From UBA3210 sp048359995 (GTDB lineage Bacteria > Bacillota_I > Bacilli_A > RFN20 > CAG-449): 64,000 nt of DNA. The notes beneath the pieces were generated by a model, which searched no databases, was not told the DNA's origin, and saw only the letters and a list, made by a program, of their open reading frames with translations. This document shows, one piece after another, positions 1-7,469 of this stretch (position 1 is the first letter of the stretch; the number at the start of each line of letters is the position of its first letter). Both the position numbers and the translations under genes were made by a program. Location of the stretch: contig DBGCPK010000008.1 of NCBI GenBank assembly GCA_048359995.1, positions 1 to 64,000 on the forward strand, written 5' to 3'.

Positions 1-34
1 GTTCATCCTGAGCCAGGATCAAACTCTCATTTGT
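1..34 (-). rRNA. rrs: 16S rRNA gene, 5' end only
   Basis: The reverse complement of the first bases contains AGAGTTTGATCCTGGCTCAG, the universal 5' signature of bacterial 16S rRNA (positions 8-27 in the usual numbering). The gene therefore starts near base 34 and runs leftwards out of the window. Only about 34 bases are present, so no phylogenetic reading is possible. Confidence 0.95.
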
Positions 35-96
35 TTCCTAGTCATTCTTTTTTCTGGTTTCTTTTCTTCTCGTGAAATTGACGTTTTGTTGTTTCT

Positions 97-115
97 GTTT
101 AGTTTTCAAAGATCA
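97..115 (-). promoter_or_regulatory. rRNA leader boxA-type antitermination element
   Basis: The minus strand reads TGATCTTTGAAAACTAAAC. This closely matches the conserved TGATCTTTGAAAACT motif found in rRNA leaders of Bacilli, where Nus-type antitermination complexes assemble. It lies about 63 bases upstream of the 16S 5' end, inside the transcript predicted from the promoter at 180-208. Confidence 0.75.
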
Positions 116-179
116 AGCACTCGTTAAGGCTCTCGCCCCGACAAGTTTTCCGTCATCCTTTTTGGCTGACAGCCTTTAT

Positions 180-208
180 ATTTAACCATATCTAAAAGGC
201 TAATGCAA
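180..208 (-). promoter_or_regulatory. sigma-A promoter of the rRNA operon
   Basis: On the minus strand a TTGCAT -35 (203-208) is followed by a 17-base spacer and a TTAAAT -10 (180-185). The predicted start is near 172, giving a leader of about 140 bases that carries the boxA-like motif. AT tracts lie directly upstream of the -35, as expected for a strong stable-RNA promoter. Confidence 0.6.
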
Positions 209-248
209 CAATTTTTTTAAACTTTTTTCAAAAATTTATTTTCCTTTT

Positions 249-264
249 TATATATTTATATATA
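249..264. promoter_or_regulatory. AT-rich near-palindrome upstream of the rRNA promoter
   Basis: The 16-mer TATATATTTATATATA lies 40 bases upstream of the rRNA -35 box. The identical 16-mer occurs upstream of the S10 operon promoter (51194-51209). It could be an UP-type element, a curved segment or a protein-binding site; function is inference. Confidence 0.4.
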
Positions 265-424
265 AACTTCGAACGGCGAAACCAAAAATCTTGCGACGAT
301 CGAGATTTTTTTTAATCGTCTCCCTATTTTGCCCGCGATTTATCTGTTCTTCGAGCCGGACCCTTTTCATAAGCTCTGGGAAATCAAGATTCCCGCTTCT
401 TTCCGGCGGTCGAAAAAACACTCC

Positions 425-520
425 CTAATTGTCTCTCGATATATAAATATAAAAAGAGGAGCAATGGTCATCGCCGTTTGAATCGTGCCGAGTATCGGAC
501 GAAAATGCGGCTGCATTCAT
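425..520 (-). CDS. Possible 31-residue peptide downstream of tpiA
   Basis: A 31-codon frame starts with ATG at 520 and ends with TAG at 425. It lies 27 bases after the tpiA stop and is preceded by GAGGAG four bases from the ATG. The product begins MNAAAFSSDTRHD and resembles nothing I recognise. The ribosome site is strong, but the site and the start of the 3' region sit in opposite arms of an inverted repeat (451-461 and 525-535), so translation could be blocked. It may equally be non-coding sequence at the end of the pgk-tpiA transcript. Confidence 0.25.
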   Translation of the reverse strand: MNAAAFSSDTRHDSNGDDHCSSFYIYISRDN

Positions 521-535
521 TTTTCTCCTCTTTTT
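451..535 (-). repeat. Inverted repeat sequestering a Shine-Dalgarno site
   Basis: AAAAAGAGGAG at 451-461 and CTCCTCTTTTT at 525-535 are perfect 11-base complements separated by 63 bases. In minus-strand RNA the first arm contains the GAGGAG ribosome site of the 31-codon frame and the second arm ends in a U-rich run. It could act as an imperfect terminator for pgk-tpiA or as a translation switch. No shorter canonical terminator was found after tpiA. Confidence 0.35.
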
Positions 536-547
536 TCTTGTTTTTCG

Positions 548-1312
548 TTATCCGATCAGGTTTTCGACCATCGCACGATAGGAATCGATTTGTAAAGAAG
601 CTCCTCCGACCAACGCGCCGTCGATATCCGGAGAAGTCAAATAGGCTTTGATGTTTTCCGCTTTCACCGATCCGCCGTAGAGAATCAGCATTCGATCGGC
701 TCCCTCTCCGTACATTTCCCGAACGATTCCCCGAATGAAAGCGCAGACGTCCTGCGCGATCTCCTTCGAAGCGTTCTTTCCGGTTCCGATCGACCAAACC
801 GGTTCGTAAGCGATGACGACTTTCTCGATACACTTCCCGCACAGCGATTGTAAACCGACTCTGAGTTGCTCTTCGACGACTTTTTTCGTCAGCCCTTTCT
901 CAAATTGTTCCAGCGTTTCTCCGACGCAATAAACCGGCGTCATCTCCTCGTGAACCAATTTGACGATCTTCTTGTTGCACTTTTCATTCGTCTCGTTGTC
1001 GTAAGTTCTTCTTTCGGAATGACCGACGATAACCCAAGAAACGCCGATGTCTTTCAGCATCGGTACGGAAACTTCGCCCGTAAAAGCGCCTTTGTCTTCG
1101 AAATGGACGTTCTGCGCGGCGACGATGAGATGGCCGTCCGCGTTTTCTTTGACGGTTTGAAGCCCGAGATAGGTCGGCGCGACGCCGACGAGAACTCCGT
1201 GTTTCTCGGCGTAGTCGACGATTGAACGACAAGCGAGGGCAAATTCCCTTGCCTCGCCTACCGTCTTGTTCATCTTCCAGTTCCCGAGCAGTAATTTTTT
1301 ACGCATACTCAT
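548..1312 (-). CDS. tpiA: Triosephosphate isomerase
   Basis: Interconverts dihydroxyacetone phosphate and glyceraldehyde 3-phosphate in cytosolic glycolysis. The 254-residue length is normal for the TIM-barrel family. Visible catalytic residues are Lys13 in GNWKMN, His98 in VIVGHSERR and Glu170 in AYEPVWSIGTG; the phosphate-binding YGGSVK motif lies near the C-terminus. The chosen ATG overlaps the pgk stop (ATGA), which indicates translational coupling; a second ATG two codons later (MRKK) is also possible. Cotranscribed with pgk. Confidence 0.97.
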   Translation of the reverse strand: MSMRKKLLLGNWKMNKTVGEAREFALACRSIVDYAEKHGVLVGVAPTYLGLQTVKENADGHLIVAAQNVHFEDKGAFTGEVSVPMLKDIGVSWVIVGHSERRTYDNETNEKCNKKIVKLVHEEMTPVYCVGETLEQFEKGLTKKVVEEQLRVGLQSLCGKCIEKVVIAYEPVWSIGTGKNASKEIAQDVCAFIRGIVREMYGEGADRMLILYGGSVKAENIKAYLTSPDIDGALVGGASLQIDSYRAMVENLIG

Positions 1313-2511
1313 TCACCGATCACATCGATGCCCGGCAGATGTCCGTTGTTTTCGATCATCTCCAACGAAGCGCCGCCGCCGGTGGAAACGTGCGAGAATT
1401 TATCCGCATAACCGAATTGCTTGCAAGCCGCGGCCGAATCGCCGCCGCCGATGACGGTGAAAGAGTCTTTCAGTTCCGCGCAGGCCTTACAAACGGCAAT
1501 CGTTCCCGCTTGATAAGCATCTTTTTCGAAAACGCCCATCGGTCCATTCCAGAAAACCGTTTTCGCCTTGCTGATTTCCTTGGCATAGGTTTCACGGGTT
1601 TTCGGGCCGACGTCGAGGCCTTCGAATCCGGCAGGGATGTGCATGGAATCGACAACTCTGGTTTCAGTCGGGTTGTCGAAATCGTTCGCGCAGACGGTAT
1701 CTTCCGGAAGGACGATTTTACCCGATTCGTACATCTTTTTTGCGTAATCCAGTTGATCTTCTTCGCACGGCGAAGTACCGATATCTCCGCCTAAGGCTTT
1801 GATGAAAGTGTATGCCATCGCGCCGCCGATGAGAATCTTATCGCATTTTTCCAAAAGCGAGTTGATGACTTTGATCTTGTCGGAAACTTTGAATCCTCCC
1901 AAAATGGCGATATACGGACGATCGTGGCAATCGACGACTCTGGACAGAGAGACGACTTCTTTTTCGACCAAATAACCGATCGCCACCTCTTTTCCTTTGC
2001 TTTTTAAAATTTCCGGAACTCCGTAGGTGGAAGCGTGCGCTCTGTGAGCCGAACCGAAAGCGTCCATCACGAAAGCGTCGCAGAGAGAAGCCCATTCCCC
2101 GGCCAATTCCGGATCGTTCTTCTCTTCGCCTTTCTCGTAACGGGTATTCTGAACCAACAGAACTTCTCCTTCTTTCAAAGAGGTAACGGCCTCTTTCAAC
2201 GCCTCGCCGCGCGTGGCCGGAGAGAATTTGACTTCTTGATTCAGCAATTCTTCCAATCTTGCTGCGACCGGCGCGAGGTTGTTCTTTGCTTTTTGCTGTT
2301 CGACGACTTCCGGCGCTTCTTTGTGTTTTACCTTTCCCAAGTGGGACATCAGCACCACTTTGGCGCCTTTCCCGATGAGTTCTTTGATCGTCGGAAGCGC
2401 CTGAACGATCCGGTTATCGTCGCGGATCTTTCCGTCTTTTAACGGAACGTTGAAATCGCAACGGACAAGGACTACCTTGCCTTTTGCATTCAGTTCTTTT
2501 ACGTTTTTCAT
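1309..2511 (-). CDS. pgk: Phosphoglycerate kinase
   Basis: Transfers phosphate from 1,3-bisphosphoglycerate to ADP, the first ATP-yielding step of glycolysis. The product of about 400 residues has the N-terminal VLVRCDFNVPL signature, the substrate-binding HLGK motif and the C-terminal nucleotide loop SHVSTGGGASLE. A longer frame opens upstream at 2544, but that start lies inside the -10 box (2543-2548). The ATG at 2511, with AAGGAG eleven bases before it, is therefore chosen. First gene of a pgk-tpiA operon; gapA is not adjacent here. Confidence 0.97.
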   Translation of the reverse strand: MKNVKELNAKGKVVLVRCDFNVPLKDGKIRDDNRIVQALPTIKELIGKGAKVVLMSHLGKVKHKEAPEVVEQQKAKNNLAPVAARLEELLNQEVKFSPATRGEALKEAVTSLKEGEVLLVQNTRYEKGEEKNDPELAGEWASLCDAFVMDAFGSAHRAHASTYGVPEILKSKGKEVAIGYLVEKEVVSLSRVVDCHDRPYIAILGGFKVSDKIKVINSLLEKCDKILIGGAMAYTFIKALGGDIGTSPCEEDQLDYAKKMYESGKIVLPEDTVCANDFDNPTETRVVDSMHIPAGFEGLDVGPKTRETYAKEISKAKTVFWNGPMGVFEKDAYQAGTIAVCKACAELKDSFTVIGGGDSAAACKQFGYADKFSHVSTGGGASLEMIENNGHLPGIDVIGE

Positions 2512-2542
2512 ATCTGATGTATTCTCCTTTTCAAACAAAAAC

Positions 2543-2571
2543 ATTATAGCGTTTTTCTCCCGATTAAGTAA
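2543..2571 (-). promoter_or_regulatory. Promoter of pgk-tpiA
   Basis: The minus strand carries a TTACTT -35 (2566-2571), a 17-base spacer and a consensus TATAAT -10 (2543-2548). The start would be near 2536, about 25 bases before the pgk ATG. It is divergent from clpP across a short AT-rich gap. No CIRCE- or CtsR-like operator is visible on the clpP side. Confidence 0.65.
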
Positions 2572-2692
2572 ATATTTATCGATATAAATTTTAATTTATA
2601 TCTTTTCTTTTTTCCTCGCGGCGTTTATTTGGAAAAAAATTTACCATAATAAAGGAGAGAAAAGAATAAACTATTTTAGAAAGGCTCCAACT

Positions 2693-3286
2693 ATGAACTA
2701 TATTCCTTCCGTCAGCGTTCCGGGTAAGGACGAGAACAAAATTTACGACCTTTATTCCTTGCTACTAAGCGAACGAATCATCTTCATCTCAGGAGAAATC
2801 AACGACGCGATGGCTTCGACCGTCGTTTCCGAAATCATCTACCTTTCCGCCTCGTCGCAAAAAGAAAAAATCACGATTTACATCAACTCTCCCGGGGGAG
2901 AAGTCAATTCCGGTCTGGCCATTTACGACGCGATGAAGGCTTCGCCCTGCCCGATCGAGACGATCGGAAGCGGACTCTGCGCTTCGATGGGCGCGCTTCT
3001 TCTTTCCAGCGGCGACAAAGGGAGAAGAAAGGCCTACTCTAACTGCGAGATCATGATTCATCAACCTCTGGGAGGAACAAACGGTCAGGTATCTGACATC
3101 GAAATCATGACCAAGCGTTTCGCTTACCTCAAAGAACAGATCACCAAAATTCTGGCGGAGAACACCTCTCAGTCGATCAAAAAAATCGCCAAAGACTGCG
3201 ACCGCAATTTTTTTCTCAACAGTCAGGAAGCGAAAGATTATCACTTGATCGACGAAATCGTCGAGACGATATCTTCCAAAGAGTAG
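2693..3286 (+). CDS. clpP: ATP-dependent Clp protease proteolytic subunit
   Basis: Serine protease that forms the tetradecameric barrel degrading proteins unfolded by ClpX/ClpC. The catalytic triad is visible: Ser98 in CASMG, His123 in IMIHQPLGG and Asp170 in DCDRNFFL. The 197 residues match the usual length. It stands next to the whiA cluster as in many Firmicutes, but in convergent orientation. Its last 46 bases overlap the end of the antisense XRE regulator gene. The ATG is preceded by an AGAAAGG-type ribosome site. Confidence 0.96.
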   Translation: MNYIPSVSVPGKDENKIYDLYSLLLSERIIFISGEINDAMASTVVSEIIYLSASSQKEKITIYINSPGGEVNSGLAIYDAMKASPCPIETIGSGLCASMGALLLSSGDKGRRKAYSNCEIMIHQPLGGTNGQVSDIEIMTKRFAYLKEQITKILAENTSQSIKKIAKDCDRNFFLNSQEAKDYHLIDEIVETISSKE

Positions 3287-3507
3287 TCCCGAATTCCTTG
3301 AAAAAGCGTCGACAAATCGCAATCCAACGCCTTGCAAATGCGCGATAAAATCATCAAGGTTGGATTTCGTCTTCCCCTTTCCAAATCGGAAATGTAGTTT
3401 TTGTTGATGTTCGCCTCGACAGACAAATCGAGTTGGGACATCTTTTTCTTTTTTCTCAGGTAGGCGATTCGCTTTCCCAATTGGGCGTAGATATCCATCT
3501 TGCTCAC
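3241..3507 (-). CDS. XRE-family helix-turn-helix regulator
   Basis: Small 88-residue DNA-binding protein consisting almost only of a Cro/C1-type helix-turn-helix. The core runs from LGKRIAYLRKKKKMSQ through ISDLERGRRNP to about residue 70, then a short tail. The chosen GTG start overlaps the whiA stop (GTGA) and has GGAG at a good distance; the ATG three codons later is the alternative. It is the last gene of the hprK-lgt-trxB-whiA run and its 3' end overlaps clpP on the other strand. Target genes are unknown. Confidence 0.85.
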   Translation of the reverse strand: MSKMDIYAQLGKRIAYLRKKKKMSQLDLSVEANINKNYISDLERGRRNPTLMILSRICKALDCDLSTLFQGIRDYSLEDIVSTISSIK

Positions 3508-4445
3508 GCTTTCTCCGCGCAGGCCATCTCGTGAATTTTTTTCAGCGAACGATCGACGCCCGATTTCGAAATTTCTACGCCCTTTTGTCTCAAAAGATCG
3601 GATAAAGCGGACAATGGCGTTTCGGGATTTTCCAAGCGAATCTCCGCGACCGCCTGTTCCTTTTCGCTCAACTTGACGAATAACCGGCTTTCTTTCAAAG
3701 AGAGAATATCCTCGATTTGTTTATTGGCGGCGACGACCATTTTTCGGTAATTGGCATTGAAACAGATCTGATAACGGTTGTCGTTGTTGAGAAAATCTTT
3801 TTCGATCATCGAATTGGCAAAACTCAGCATCATTTCCGTCGCGTTGATCAAAGCCAAAAACGCGGTAATCTGTTCCGATTTTTTCAAATACAGCACGCCT
3901 TTTTTCTTCCTTTCGAGAAGTTTGAAATCCATTTTTCTGTTTTCTTTGAAACGTCGGAGCAGACGAAGGACGAACTTCGCTTTTTTTTGCGAACAAAACG
4001 TCATCTGCAAATGATAGTTTTCGCTCTTCGGAGAGTTGACGCTGCCGGAAGCGACAAAAACTCCGGCGATAAAAGCGCGGAGAATCTCTTCGTCCGAGAA
4101 CGGATCCGAATCGTCGCTTTTTTCTCGATAAAAGCGTTCAAAACCGCTTAAAACTTCTTCCGCTTTCTCTTCGATTTCCAATTCGTAGACGATATTTTTG
4201 CCCAGTTTCATCTTTTGGGTGCAGGAAAACTTCGGAAACAGGTGAAAAATTTCGGTAAAGCACTGATATATTTTTTTGGCGATGATCGGATTCTCGCTTT
4301 GAAGTTTCAAAGAAGAAGGTTCTTCCGACACGCCGTTACTCATGATAAAACCGGCGAGAAAAGCCTCTTCTTCTTCCGAAGAAAAAGCGTAGGTGACGAC
4401 CTCCTCTTTGACTCTTTGAGTAAACGACGATTCCATCGATATCAC
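3504..4445 (-). CDS. whiA: WhiA-family DNA-binding protein
   Basis: WhiA combines a degenerate LAGLIDADG homing-endonuclease fold with a C-terminal helix-turn-helix and affects cell division or sporulation in Gram-positive bacteria. The 313-residue product shows the family features AFIAGVFVASGSVNSP with YHLQM near the middle, and a C-terminal HTH ending LKKIHEMA. Translation may start at a GTG overlapping the trxB stop (GTGA, 4445) or at the ATG at 4436. The neighbourhood hprK-lgt-trxB-whiA is a known Firmicutes arrangement, although rapZ, yvcK and crh, usually adjacent, are absent. Confidence 0.93.
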   Translation of the reverse strand: MISMESSFTQRVKEEVVTYAFSSEEEEAFLAGFIMSNGVSEEPSSLKLQSENPIIAKKIYQCFTEIFHLFPKFSCTQKMKLGKNIVYELEIEEKAEEVLSGFERFYREKSDDSDPFSDEEILRAFIAGVFVASGSVNSPKSENYHLQMTFCSQKKAKFVLRLLRRFKENRKMDFKLLERKKKGVLYLKKSEQITAFLALINATEMMLSFANSMIEKDFLNNDNRYQICFNANYRKMVVAANKQIEDILSLKESRLFVKLSEKEQAVAEIRLENPETPLSALSDLLRQKGVEISKSGVDRSLKKIHEMACAEKA

Positions 4446-5365
4446 CCTTTCTTCCGCTTTTTCAAATAAGCCGCCGCGTGAATCGCCGCGATCGCCCCGT
4501 CACCGTTCGCCGTGACGATCTGCCTTAACTCTTTCACCGTGATGTCGCCGACGGCAAAGATCCCCGGAATGCTCGTTTCCATATTCGAATCGACGAGGAT
4601 ATAACCGCGTTCGTCGAGAAGTTCTTTTTCTTCCAAAAATTCGCTGTTGGGAATCGCTCCGACGTATTCGAAAACTCCGGCGACCTGAATTTCTCGGATT
4701 TCTTCGGTTTCCGCATTTTGAATGACCAAAGATTCCAACCGATCTTTCCCTTTGAATTCCAAAGGAATGTATGGAGTCAGAATGTGGATGTTACCCGACG
4801 CTTTGACCTGTTCGACGCACGACAAATCGCCTCTGAATTCCTTTCTTCTGTGGATCAAGTACAGCGGATTGGCGATTTTCTCCAAATAAAGCGCCTCTTC
4901 CAACGCCGAATTACCTCCTCCGATAACGGCCATCGGTTTGTTTTTGTAGAAACCGCCGTCGCAAACCGCGCAGAAAGAAATGCCGCGATTCAGAAAATTC
5001 TCTTCTCCCTTGATTTCCAATTTCTTCTCGCGAGTGCCTCCGGCGATGATGACCGCCTCGGCACAATAAACGTCCGCGTCCGTTTCGACGAGAATTCCTT
5101 CGTCGATCTTTTTAACTTTCGATACCGTTTCGTAATGAATTTCGATTTGATTGGCCGTCAACTGGTCGACCATCTTCATCGCCAGATCGCTTCCGGAAAC
5201 GGAATCGAATCCGGGATAATTTTCGATGGAATACGTAAGAGGTATTTTCCCTCCCGGCATATTCTTCTCGATAAGATAAGGGGAATACCCCGCGCGTTTC
5301 AAATAGATCGAGGCCGTTATCCCTCCCGGACCGGCGCCGATGACGACGATTTCCTTACTCTTCAT
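4442..5365 (-). CDS. trxB: Thioredoxin reductase
   Basis: NADPH-dependent flavoenzyme that reduces thioredoxin. FAD binding is shown by GAGPGG (residues 10-15), the redox dithiol is CAVC (132-135), and the NADPH Rossmann motif GGGNSALEEA begins near 148. It is followed by HRRKEFR, typical of NADPH-specific members. The 307-residue length is normal. The start overlaps the end of lgt by 11 bases and the stop abuts whiA, so translation is coupled along the operon. Confidence 0.95.
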   Translation of the reverse strand: MKSKEIVVIGAGPGGITASIYLKRAGYSPYLIEKNMPGGKIPLTYSIENYPGFDSVSGSDLAMKMVDQLTANQIEIHYETVSKVKKIDEGILVETDADVYCAEAVIIAGGTREKKLEIKGEENFLNRGISFCAVCDGGFYKNKPMAVIGGGNSALEEALYLEKIANPLYLIHRRKEFRGDLSCVEQVKASGNIHILTPYIPLEFKGKDRLESLVIQNAETEEIREIQVAGVFEYVGAIPNSEFLEEKELLDERGYILVDSNMETSIPGIFAVGDITVKELRQIVTANGDGAIAAIHAAAYLKKRKKG

Positions 5366-6410
5366 CTGGCGATTCCTTTTCCTTCTTCGCTCTGATCTTT
5401 TTTCCGGCCTTCTTTTTCTCTGGAATTTCTTCCTTTGAATCGTTCGCGTTCAAAAAATCTTCAACGTTTTCGATCGCGTTGTTGTTCTGATCGACGTATT
5501 TATCCGTAGCGAAATCGACATAAACGTTCGGTGCGATTCGCTTGTCAAAAAAGTGCAGGTTGAATTTTTTCTTGAAATAGTAGCGGTAAGCATATAGCAA
5601 GGCCAGTCCGACGACGCCGAAGACCACGAAGACGATGGAAGTCACAACCGAAATGTAGTCCGTCATGATGAATTCCGGATCGCGCAGCGGTTCGAGAATC
5701 GCCCTGACGACGCCGTACCAGACGAAATACCCCAGAGTGATCGTTCCCGGTGTCAGGTATTTTTTGACGAATTTGTTCCCCAAGACAAACGTCAGGACCA
5801 GAAATCCGGCGACATTCAGCAATCCTTCGATCAGAAAAAGCGGGTTTCGGAACGCTCCGTCGATCGTCATTTGATCGACAAACCACGATCCCAGCCAAGA
5901 CCACCCGGAAGGATCGACGACTTTGCCGTAGACTTCCTGATTGAAGAAATTCCCCCATCTTCCGATCGCCTGAGCGAGAAGAATTCCGGGTACGCAGACA
6001 TCGGCCACGTCCAAAGGTTTCATCTCTTTACGCCGCTTCATCGCGAACACAATGCCGACGATGACGCCCAGAAATACGCCTCCTTCGATTGCCAATCCCG
6101 AAATCTGTATGCCGTTTTCGGTGATCCCGAACAAATTGCCGAGTCCCACCCAAAAATTGTCCTTGAATGCCGGCGAAAATTCATGCCATTGACAGATGAT
6201 ATACCAAATTCTCGCCCCGACGAGTCCTGCCGGAAACGCCGCGAGGAAGAGATTTTCCAAACGTTTCGGATCGTAATTGAGTTTTTTGATCCGAATCATT
6301 CCGATCAACAATGCCAAAAGCGCCCCCGACAAAATGAAGATCGAATAAAACGTGATCTGAAAGTTTCCGATTCCGAATGATTTCGGCAATGCCAATACTT
6401 TATTCGCCAT
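5355..6410 (-). CDS. lgt: Prolipoprotein diacylglyceryl transferase
   Basis: Membrane enzyme that adds diacylglycerol to the lipobox cysteine of prolipoproteins, the first step of lipoprotein maturation and relevant to the several lipoproteins in this window. Multi-pass membrane protein with the Lgt signature AQAIGRWGNFFNQEVYG near residue 145. At 351 residues it is longer than usual: after the last membrane segment there is a hydrophilic tail of about 70 residues rich in Lys and Glu. The ATG follows the hprK TAA directly, with GGAGGG upstream. Confidence 0.95.
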   Translation of the reverse strand: MANKVLALPKSFGIGNFQITFYSIFILSGALLALLIGMIRIKKLNYDPKRLENLFLAAFPAGLVGARIWYIICQWHEFSPAFKDNFWVGLGNLFGITENGIQISGLAIEGGVFLGVIVGIVFAMKRRKEMKPLDVADVCVPGILLAQAIGRWGNFFNQEVYGKVVDPSGWSWLGSWFVDQMTIDGAFRNPLFLIEGLLNVAGFLVLTFVLGNKFVKKYLTPGTITLGYFVWYGVVRAILEPLRDPEFIMTDYISVVTSIVFVVFGVVGLALLYAYRYYFKKKFNLHFFDKRIAPNVYVDFATDKYVDQNNNAIENVEDFLNANDSKEEIPEKKKAGKKIRAKKEKESPDEE

Positions 6411-7340
6411 TTATTTTTCCCTCCGCAGTAATTCGTTTAAGCGTTCCTCAAACTCATAGGTCGAATCGTAGCCTAATTTTTTGAGTTTGAAATTGGTTAC
6501 GGCGGCTTCGATAATGTCGCCGACCGATCTCGCACCGGTGACCGGAATCGTGATCAAAGGCACTTTTTGCTCCAAAATCTCGTGGTATCGGGTGTTACCC
6601 CCCAACCTTTCGATTTCCATTTCCGGCGTCAACGGCACCAGTTCGATGAAAAGGTCGATCTGATGGCTGTTGATGATCGTGTTGATTCCGAACATTTTCG
6701 AGATATCGATGATGCCGATTCCGCGTACTTCCAGCATATTCACCAGCAAATCCGGTGTTTTACCGATCAGTTGACCGCGGAAATAACTGACGTCGACCCG
6801 ATCGTCGGAAACCAGACGATGCCCTTTTTTGATGAGTTCCAAAGCGGTTTCGGATTTGCCGATACCGGATTCCCCTACCAGCACGACGCCGGTGGAAAAC
6901 ACCTCGATCAGCGTTCCGTGAATCGACGTTTGAGGAGAAAGAGCCTCGTCGAGGTAGTGCATGGAATCGATCATCAGTTCGCTGGTTCTCCGATTGGTCA
7001 TAAAAACGGGAAAATTCTTTTCCCGAGCCAGTTTGAGAATCAGCGGATGGCACTCGTTGCCCTGACAGAACACCATGCCCGGGCATTTCTCGCTCATCAG
7101 GAAATTCATCGCTCGGACGATGTCCTTTTCTTTCATCTTTTCGATATAGGAATGCTCCTTATTGCCGATAAAGATCAACCGTTGGGAAATCGCGTAGTCG
7201 AAATACCCCGTCAATTCCAATCCGGGACGGTTGATGTTCTTCTCGAAAATCTGCTTTTTCATCGCCGCTTTGTCGCCGTTCAACCAGATAAATCCGAAAT
7301 GATTGGCGAATTCGAATATCGAAATGGATTTCTTAGACAT
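6411..7340 (-). CDS. hprK: HPr kinase/phosphorylase
   Basis: Bifunctional enzyme that phosphorylates or dephosphorylates HPr at serine and so controls carbon catabolite repression. With the ATG at 7340 (AGAGGTG ribosome site) it has 309 residues. The C-terminal catalytic domain carries His141, the P-loop GESGIGKS (156-163) and the following GHRLVSDDRV motif. The N-terminal half is the usual non-catalytic domain. A frame extending 15 codons further upstream overlaps the promoter and is rejected. It heads the operon hprK-lgt-trxB-whiA-XRE. Confidence 0.95.
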   Translation of the reverse strand: MSKKSISIFEFANHFGFIWLNGDKAAMKKQIFEKNINRPGLELTGYFDYAISQRLIFIGNKEHSYIEKMKEKDIVRAMNFLMSEKCPGMVFCQGNECHPLILKLAREKNFPVFMTNRRTSELMIDSMHYLDEALSPQTSIHGTLIEVFSTGVVLVGESGIGKSETALELIKKGHRLVSDDRVDVSYFRGQLIGKTPDLLVNMLEVRGIGIIDISKMFGINTIINSHQIDLFIELVPLTPEMEIERLGGNTRYHEILEQKVPLITIPVTGARSVGDIIEAAVTNFKLKKLGYDSTYEFEERLNELLRREK

Positions 7341-7356
7341 AGTACACCTCTCATTA

Positions 7357-7385
7357 AGAATAGCATTTTTGCCGTCGGTCTTCAA
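7357..7385 (-). promoter_or_regulatory. Promoter of the hprK operon
   Basis: The minus strand has a TTGAAG -35 (7380-7385), a 17-base spacer and a TATTCT -10 (7357-7362). This places transcription start just upstream of the hprK ribosome site. No other promoter is visible between hprK and the XRE gene, and those genes overlap or abut. Confidence 0.6.
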
Positions 7386-7469
7386 TTATAAAAGGCCCGA
7401 AGAAAAAAAACGTCGGTTTGCTCCTCTTCCCCGTATCGGATTTCAAAATGCGGAGAAACTAATCTCGTT

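Noticed and set aside
2512..2544. Longer N-terminus for pgk starting at 2544
   Set aside because: That ATG lies inside the TATAAT -10 box, and a good ribosome site precedes the ATG at 2511.
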